This document shows positions 59,960-64,000 of a stretch of 64,000 nt of DNA, in pieces (position 1 is the stretch's first letter; each line of letters begins with the position of its first letter). Source of the DNA: Acidobacteriota bacterium (GTDB taxonomy: Bacteria; Acidobacteriota; Blastocatellia; Pyrinomonadales; Pyrinomonadaceae); NCBI GenBank assembly GCA_003223025.1, contig QHXR01000028.1:62001-126000 (forward strand), read 5' to 3'. The notes beneath the pieces are model-generated. The model was not told the DNA's origin. It saw only the letters and a program-made list of their open reading frames with translations, and did not search any database. A program made the translations under genes and the position numbers.

Positions 59960-61066
59960 ATGCAATTTTCATTCGACCCAAATCTCCGCGATATCGCGTT
60001 CAAAGTAGAAGACGGCGAGCGCCTGACATTCGATGAAGGCCTCGCTCTTTACAACACGACCGATCTGAATGCGTTGGGCAAGCTTGCCGACCATGTGCGG
60101 CGACGCAAGCATGGGCTGACGACCTACTACAACGTGAATCGCCACTTCAATCACACGAACATCTGTGTCGCCGATTGCAAGTTCTGCGGATTCTACAAAC
60201 GTGCGCGGCAGGAAGGTGCGTACACGCACTCGATCGAAGAAGGCATCGAGATCGCACGCGAAGCCGTCAACGAAGGTGCGACCGAGCTTCACATCGTCGG
60301 CGGGCTCAACAGCAAACTTCCCTTCGAGTACTACACCGATCTTTTCTCGTCGCTCAAAAAAGAATTTCCGAAACTGCATCTGAAAGCGCTGACGATGGTC
60401 GAGCTCGATTTCTTTGCGCGATTTTACAAAATGTCCGACGAAGACGTGATCGCGAAACTACATGCAGCGGGAATGGATTCGTGTCCCGGCGGCGGAGCAG
60501 AAATATTTGCTGAACCAACAAGGAGCAGGATCTGCGATCACAAATGCGACGGCGATCGATGGCTCGAGCTCGCCGGCAAAGTTCACAACGCCGGATTGAA
60601 GACGAACGCGACGATGCTCTACGGTCACATCGAATCTATCGAGGACCGCATCGACCACGTCGTGCGATTAAGAGAACAGCAAGACAAAACCGGCGGCTTC
60701 CAATGCTTTATCCCGCTCGCCTTCTATCCACCGGGAACCGCGCTGTCTTCGCTCCCCGGCCCCGACGCCATCGACAATCTTAAAACTATTGCAGTCTCGC
60801 GTCTGATGCTCGACAACTTCGATCACATCAAGGCGTACTGGGTCATGCTCGGCAAACAGACGGCGCAAACCGCCCTCCACTACGGAGCAAACGATCTCGA
60901 CGGCACCATCACCGACGGCGGCGAGCTCACGCACAGCTACTCGGTCGAATCGAACAACGAAGTAAAGATGACGAAGCAGGAGATTATCCAAATGATCGAA
61001 CGCGCAGGCTTCGAGGCTGTCGAGAGGGATACGGTTTATAACCGCGTGGAGCAAATAGCTCCTTGA
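59960..61066 (+). CDS. mqnE: Aminofutalosine synthase
   Basis: MqnE is the radical SAM enzyme that joins enolpyruvyl-benzoate and SAM into aminofutalosine, an early step of the futalosine menaquinone pathway. The 368-residue protein has the cluster motif [10 protein letters not shown], with [10 protein letters not shown] before it and [32 protein letters not shown] and YGHIES after it. The start is ATG 59960 ([11 protein letters not shown]), 6 bp past the right REP of the RAYT unit; the leader is therefore REP DNA and no Shine-Dalgarno is evident. The stop overlaps the hicA TTG start. Confidence 0.94.
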   Translation: MQFSFDPNLRDIAFKVEDGERLTFDEGLALYNTTDLNALGKLADHVRRRKHGLTTYYNVNRHFNHTNICVADCKFCGFYKRARQEGAYTHSIEEGIEIAREAVNEGATELHIVGGLNSKLPFEYYTDLFSSLKKEFPKLHLKALTMVELDFFARFYKMSDEDVIAKLHAAGMDSCPGGGAEIFAEPTRSRICDHKCDGDRWLELAGKVHNAGLKTNATMLYGHIESIEDRIDHVVRLREQQDKTGGFQCFIPLAFYPPGTALSSLPGPDAIDNLKTIAVSRLMLDNFDHIKAYWVMLGKQTAQTALHYGANDLDGTITDGGELTHSYSVESNNEVKMTKQEIIQMIERAGFEAVERDTVYNRVEQIAP

Positions 61067-61251
61067 AGGTTAAAGACGTCATCAAACTGATTCAGGAGGA
61101 TGGTTGGATCTTGGTCCGAACTCGTGGAAGTCATCGGCAGTTCCATCATCCTTCAAAATCTGGCACGGTAACCGTTGCAGGAAAGGAAAGTCTTGACATG
61201 CCGGCTGGAACTTTGAATAGTGTTTTGAAACAGGCTGGGCTTCGGAAATAG
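61063..61251 (+). CDS. hicA: HicA-type mRNA interferase toxin
   Basis: A 62-residue HicA toxin with a dsRBD-like fold: [20 protein letters not shown], then GSHRQFHHP with the catalytic His, and [15 protein letters not shown]. HicA cleaves mRNA when not bound by HicB. It starts at TTG 61063, overlapping the mqnE stop, so it can be translated by coupling from mqnE. hicB follows by 2 bp. Confidence 0.9.
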   Translation: MKVKDVIKLIQEDGWILVRTRGSHRQFHHPSKSGTVTVAGKESLDMPAGTLNSVLKQAGLRK

Positions 61252-61253
61252 AT

Positions 61254-61472
61254 ATGCGGTACATGGTCGTAATAGAAGAAGGCAAAAATAGTTGGGGGGC
61301 GTACGTTCCTGACCTCCCGGGCTGCGTCGCTGTGGGCGAAACCGAGGCTGAGGTGAGACAGCTAATTCAAGAGGCGATCGAATTTCATTTGGAAGATCTC
61401 ACCGAGTCCGGTGCAGAAATCCCGCCCCCGACATCCAAAAGCGATTACGTTGAGTTCTTGCAGCCTGAGTAA
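61254..61472 (+). CDS. hicB: HicB-type antitoxin (short form)
   Basis: A 72-residue HicB antitoxin. The partial RNase H-like domain is visible: MVVIEEGKNSWGAYVPDLPG, CVAVGETEAEVRQLIQEAI and FHLEDLTESGAEIPPP. The usual C-terminal DNA-binding domain is absent, so autoregulation may be weak or depend on another factor. It lies 2 bp after hicA, the typical toxin-first order. Confidence 0.9.
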   Translation: MRYMVVIEEGKNSWGAYVPDLPGCVAVGETEAEVRQLIQEAIEFHLEDLTESGAEIPPPTSKSDYVEFLQPE

Positions 61473-61481
61473 GTTAGTTTC

Positions 61482-61675
61482 TGCGCATTGCGGCGTCAAC
61501 GGCCTCGACGGCACCATCACTACAGCGGCGAACTCACGCATAGCTACTCGGTCGAATCGAACAACGATGTAAAAATGACGAAGCAGGAGATCATCGAAAT
61601 GGTCGAACGCGCAGGATTCGAAGCGGTGAGCGGGACACGGATTACAACCGCGTGGAGCGATCAACGATCTAGTTA
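61482..61675 (+). pseudogene. Remnant copy of the mqnE 3' end
   Basis: This stretch resembles mqnE from about 60874 to 61066. Shared pieces include CTCGACGGCACCATCAC, AGCTACTCGGTCGAATCGAA, ATGACGAAGCAGGAGAT and TCGAACGCGCAGG. It has small changes, one short deletion near 61520 and a lost stop, and has no start codon of its own. It flanks hicAB on the right, while the intact mqnE tail flanks it on the left. Confidence 0.8.
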
Positions 61676-61691
61676 GAAATACCGTTCTACT

Positions 61692-62180
61692 GTGAAGCAA
61701 TACAGTCTCGAAAAATGGGTTTGGACCGAAGCTGATTTTGATGTGATGGGCTGGCACGATACCACTGTACACGCCGTCGCTTTCATTCCCGAAAAGTTCG
61801 AGCTTATTCTGGACATCGACTACATCCTTCAGTGGGTTCATCCGCAAGAGGGCGAAACCTACTTCAAGTTTTGGGTGTCTCCCGCCACTCTTGTTTTCGC
61901 GAATGTTTATGATTTGAAAATTGATTTGGAGCCTGTCGGTGGCATTGAGCTGCAGGATATCCGTAGAACAGATCCTCGGACGCCAAATAATGCGGAGCAT
62001 ATTGCACGGGACAAAGAATGGCGTTGGACGGTCGAAGCCCACGACGGCGAAATTACGTTTGCATCGATCGGCTTCTATCAGTATTTCAGGAAAGAACCAA
62101 CTTTGAGCGGTGCTCAAAATCTCGACCTCGAGACGCGAGACGGCTTTTCGTTCGAGCGCGGTTCTTCGCCTTATCAGTAG
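61692..62180 (+). CDS. Hypothetical protein
   Basis: A 162-residue, soluble, aromatic-rich beta-type protein (MKQYSLEKWVWTEADFDVMG, LILDIDYILQWVHPQ, YFKFWVSPATLVF). I do not recognise the family with certainty; the pattern resembles small immunity-like or DUF-type beta proteins. Starts at GTG 61692, 16 bp after the mqnE remnant. No signal peptide. Confidence 0.6.
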   Translation: MKQYSLEKWVWTEADFDVMGWHDTTVHAVAFIPEKFELILDIDYILQWVHPQEGETYFKFWVSPATLVFANVYDLKIDLEPVGGIELQDIRRTDPRTPNNAEHIARDKEWRWTVEAHDGEITFASIGFYQYFRKEPTLSGAQNLDLETRDGFSFERGSSPYQ

Positions 62181-62259
62181 GATCTTCTGGGACCGCGGGC
62201 GAGGAGCGAACTCGTCTACGATCCGTTTTCGTAACAACAAACAAGGCAGGAGAAAGAGT

Positions 62260-62742
62260 ATGACGCAAGCGAAAAACACTATCTGTCTTTGGTACGACAA
62301 GGACGCTGAAGAGGCTGCCCGGTTTTACGCTGAGACGTTTCCCGATTCGTCGGTTAAGGCAGTGCACACGGCCCCGGGAGATTTTCCAAGCGGTAAGAAA
62401 GGCGATGTTTTGACCGTAGATTTTACGGTAATGGGAATTCCCTGCATGGGGCTCAACGGCGGGCCGATGTTCAAGCACAGCGAAGCGTTCTCGTTTCAGG
62501 TCGCGACCAAGGACCAAGCGGAGACCGATAAATATTGGAACGCGATCGTCGGCAACGGCGGTGAAGAAAGTGAGTGCGGATGGTGCAAAGATAAATGGGG
62601 ACTCTCATGGCAGATCACGCCCATCGCTCTCACCGAAGGCGTCACCGATCCCGATCCCGCGGTTGCGAAACGCGTTTTCGATGCGATGATGACGATGCAA
62701 AAGATCGACGTGGCTGCTATCGAAGCGGCCCGCCGCGGCTAG
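62260..62742 (+). CDS. VOC family protein (PhnB/3-DMU9 methyltransferase-like)
   Basis: A 160-residue vicinal-oxygen-chelate protein. Blocks: ICLWYDKDAEEAARFYAETF, SGKKGDVLTVDFTVMGIPCM, ALNGGPMFKHSEAFSFQV-like GLNGGPMFKHSEAFSF and CGWCKDKWGLSWQI. This matches the PhnB-like group often annotated as 3-demethylubiquinone-9 3-methyltransferase; real activity is unknown. The ATG at 62260 is preceded by GGCAGGAGAAAGAGT, a good Shine-Dalgarno; the frame is open earlier but non-homologous. Confidence 0.87.
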   Translation: MTQAKNTICLWYDKDAEEAARFYAETFPDSSVKAVHTAPGDFPSGKKGDVLTVDFTVMGIPCMGLNGGPMFKHSEAFSFQVATKDQAETDKYWNAIVGNGGEESECGWCKDKWGLSWQITPIALTEGVTDPDPAVAKRVFDAMMTMQKIDVAAIEAARRG

Positions 62743-62751
62743 TTAATTGAG

Positions 62752-62853
62752 CGTTTCTTGTTCCTCTTATTCCGTGTTTTCCCCGTGTATTCCGTGGTTA
62801 ACTCAAACCGCCATAACCACGGAATACACAGAAAACACGGAATAAGAAAAACG
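62752..62853. repeat. Intergenic palindromic repeat family C, copy 5
   Basis: CGTTTCTTGTTCCTCTTATT then CCGTGTTTTCCCCGTGTATT on the left; AATACACAGAAAACACGG then AATAAGAAAAACG on the right, with CCGTGGTTA / TAACCACGG near the centre. Long, nearly perfect inverted arms. Confidence 0.75.
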
Positions 62854-62894
62854 AAAATCGAAGTTGCGCCCACACCGAAGTTGTCGAGAGGATT

Positions 62895-63368
62895 ATGAGC
62901 GACACATCGATCTTGATCTCCGCATTAGAGACGGCGCCCGGCGTAATCATCCCTCTGATCCGCGAAGTGCCGCCGGCGATTCTGAAGCGTCGACCGAGCC
63001 CGGCGAAGTGGTCGGCTTACGAGCACGCCATTCATCTGTCGCAGACGGACGCTCCGTTTCTCGCACGGCTCGATATGATCTTGTCGACGCCGGCACCGTA
63101 CATTGAGTCGATCGAGAATTCTCCCGAGGACGAAGCTGGCGCGATGCTCGACATCGATCTCAACGATAGTCTCGACAGATATGTCCGCGAACGCGGAGCT
63201 CTAGTCGAAAGACTGAAAACGTTATCGCCAGATGAGTGGCAGAAAACGGCTGAGCACGAAGCGTTCGATCATTATTCCGTATGGATCATGTTCCGGCACC
63301 TGCTGAATCATGAGATGCTGCATGCCTACAGGATCGAAGAGTTGCTGCTCAAAAAGGATTGGGATTAG
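62895..63368 (+). CDS. DinB-family (four-helix bundle) protein
   Basis: A 157-residue four-helix-bundle protein. Family features: VPPAILKRRPSPAKWSAYEH with its metal-type His, then LSPDEWQKTAEHEAF and HLLNHEMLHAYRIEELL with further His. DinB/DUF664 proteins bind a divalent metal and include thiol-dependent hydrolases and transferases; the function here is unknown. ATG with GAGAGGATT before it. Confidence 0.82.
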   Translation: MSDTSILISALETAPGVIIPLIREVPPAILKRRPSPAKWSAYEHAIHLSQTDAPFLARLDMILSTPAPYIESIENSPEDEAGAMLDIDLNDSLDRYVRERGALVERLKTLSPDEWQKTAEHEAFDHYSVWIMFRHLLNHEMLHAYRIEELLLKKDWD

Positions 63369-63489
63369 ACGAGGCGTATCGTCAGCATCCAGCTGTGCGT
63401 CTTTGCGTGAAAATCTGGACTGCAGATCCGCGGCGCGGAAGACGCCAAAAGTAAAGGGATTAGAATCGTTGGAAAATAACTCTACGACA

Positions 63490-63897
63490 ATGCCAACAAT
63501 TGTTACGCCTGAAACGGAAGCGCTGAAAGAAGCCTACGCCGCACTCAACCGGAATGATATCCCGGGGTTCGTAAAAATATTCGACCCGGACATCGAGCGG
63601 ATCGAACCGGCCGGGTTTCCGACTGCGGGAACCTATCGAGGACTCGAAGCAGTGACGGAACACGTGTCGCATGGACGAGGGACCTGGGCCGAAGGCGCTT
63701 GCGAGCCGGAAAGGTTCATTGTCGCCGGCGATAAGGTCGTTGTGTTGGCTCATGTGCTAGTGAGACTGAAAGATCACACGGATTGGATCGACGGGCGTAT
63801 AGGGGATGTCTACACATTCCGCGATGGCAAGGCCGTCGAGTTTCGCACGTTCGGCGATACACAAGAGGCTCTCGAATGGGTCGGGGTAAAAGAGTAG
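63490..63897 (+). CDS. SnoaL-like / NTF2-fold protein
   Basis: A 135-residue cone-shaped alpha+beta barrel protein of the NTF2/SnoaL type: EALKEAYAALNRNDIPGFVK, FDPDIERIEPAGFPTAGTYRG, FIVAGDKVVVLAHV and DVYTFRDGKAVEFRTF. Such proteins include isomerases, hydratases and non-enzymatic binding proteins; the ligand is unknown. ATG 63490 is chosen, although TTG 63469 is in frame. Confidence 0.8.
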   Translation: MPTIVTPETEALKEAYAALNRNDIPGFVKIFDPDIERIEPAGFPTAGTYRGLEAVTEHVSHGRGTWAEGACEPERFIVAGDKVVVLAHVLVRLKDHTDWIDGRIGDVYTFRDGKAVEFRTFGDTQEALEWVGVKE

Positions 63898-63906
63898 GAG
63901 ACATAC

Positions 63907-64000
63907 ATGCTGCGAATCGTCCTGGGAGTTATCGTCGGATTTATCGCCTGGCTGATCGTGTGGATCGGAGTCGAAAAAATCATCTCGGCCGTGTGGCCGG
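63907..64000 (+). CDS. Small membrane protein, partial, paralogue of 50715-51122
   Basis: The frame runs off the right edge. The visible start MLRIVLGVIVGFIAWLIVWI then GVEKIISAVWP matches the first helix of the protein at 50715. GGAG lies 5-10 bp before the ATG. It follows the SnoaL-like gene by 9 bp. Confidence 0.75.
   Translation, partial: MLRIVLGVIVGFIAWLIVWIGVEKIISAVWP

Noticed and set aside
61692-62180. Third member of the hicAB toxin-antitoxin module
   Set aside because: It is separated by the mqnE remnant and has its own GTG start; no toxin or antitoxin motif is visible.

Overview
The window looks like a chromosomal segment of a Gram-negative acidobacterium, probably in or near Blastocatellia/Pyrinomonadales. 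The sequence clues are an Oar-type TonB receptor with a carboxypeptidase-regulatory N-domain, a dihaem peroxidase fused to FG-GAP/VCBS repeats, futalosine-pathway menaquinone genes (mqnE and an MqnP-like UbiA), Kdo transferase (so an LPS outer membrane), many DUF-type housekeeping neighbours and fairly even mid-50s GC. This placement comes from gene content only. I see no rRNA, tRNA, CRISPR array or phage block.

Layout. 0-7.5 kb: end of an EgtD-like methyltransferase, birA, a VanW protein, coaX, a Tat-type amidase, a GT2 glycosyltransferase and a metallo-beta-lactamase-fold hydrolase. 7.5-18 kb: a Ski2-like helicase lacking its first RecA domain, a DUF559 endonuclease gene bracketed by long inverted repeats, GNAT, ispH, an HtrA protease, an IMPase-family phosphatase and a broken B12-binding radical SAM gene. 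18-31 kb: a GT1 glycosyltransferase, carbonic anhydrase, an exported PEP-synthase-like protein, efp, waaA, a ceramide-glucosyltransferase-like GT2, an LCAT-like hydrolase and the F0 genes atpZ-atpI-atpB-atpE. 31-38.6 kb: a predicted receptor pseudokinase, then MoxR, TauE, DUF4350, DUF4129 and a membrane protein on the minus strand. 38.6-48 kb: a large TonB receptor behind a sigma-54 activator, a DUF72 protein and the peroxidase/FG-GAP fusion. 48-58 kb: sppA, a YkgJ cysteine-cluster protein, bcp followed by a rhodanese gene with an in-frame UGA, a nucleotide-sugar dehydrogenase, an MqnP-like UbiA and a DUF6642 protein. 58-64 kb: a second DUF72 protein, a RAYT transposase between REP palindromes, mqnE, hicAB, a duplicated mqnE tail and small VOC, DinB and SnoaL-like proteins.

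The most distinctive trait is the load of structured intergenic repeats. I can separate at least seven families of palindromic elements (called A-G here) plus nine degenerate tandem arrays with a strict 7-bp period, one of them inside the helicase reading frame. Two single-gene units share one plan, a nuclease gene between inverted palindromic repeats: a RAYT HUH transposase with a GGTA-loop hairpin, and a DUF559 PD-(D/E)XK endonuclease with a double-hairpin repeat.

The strongest candidates for unusual biology are (1) a probable selenocysteine-containing rhodanese lipoprotein downstream of bcp, (2) the DUF559-plus-inverted-repeat unit as a possible non-HUH counterpart of RAYT/REP, (3) nested palindromes D and E that share one architecture, (4) hicAB lodged between mqnE and a duplicate of its 3' end, and (5) a pseudokinase that has lost three catalytic motifs. 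All function calls are from motif recognition by eye; no database search was run.
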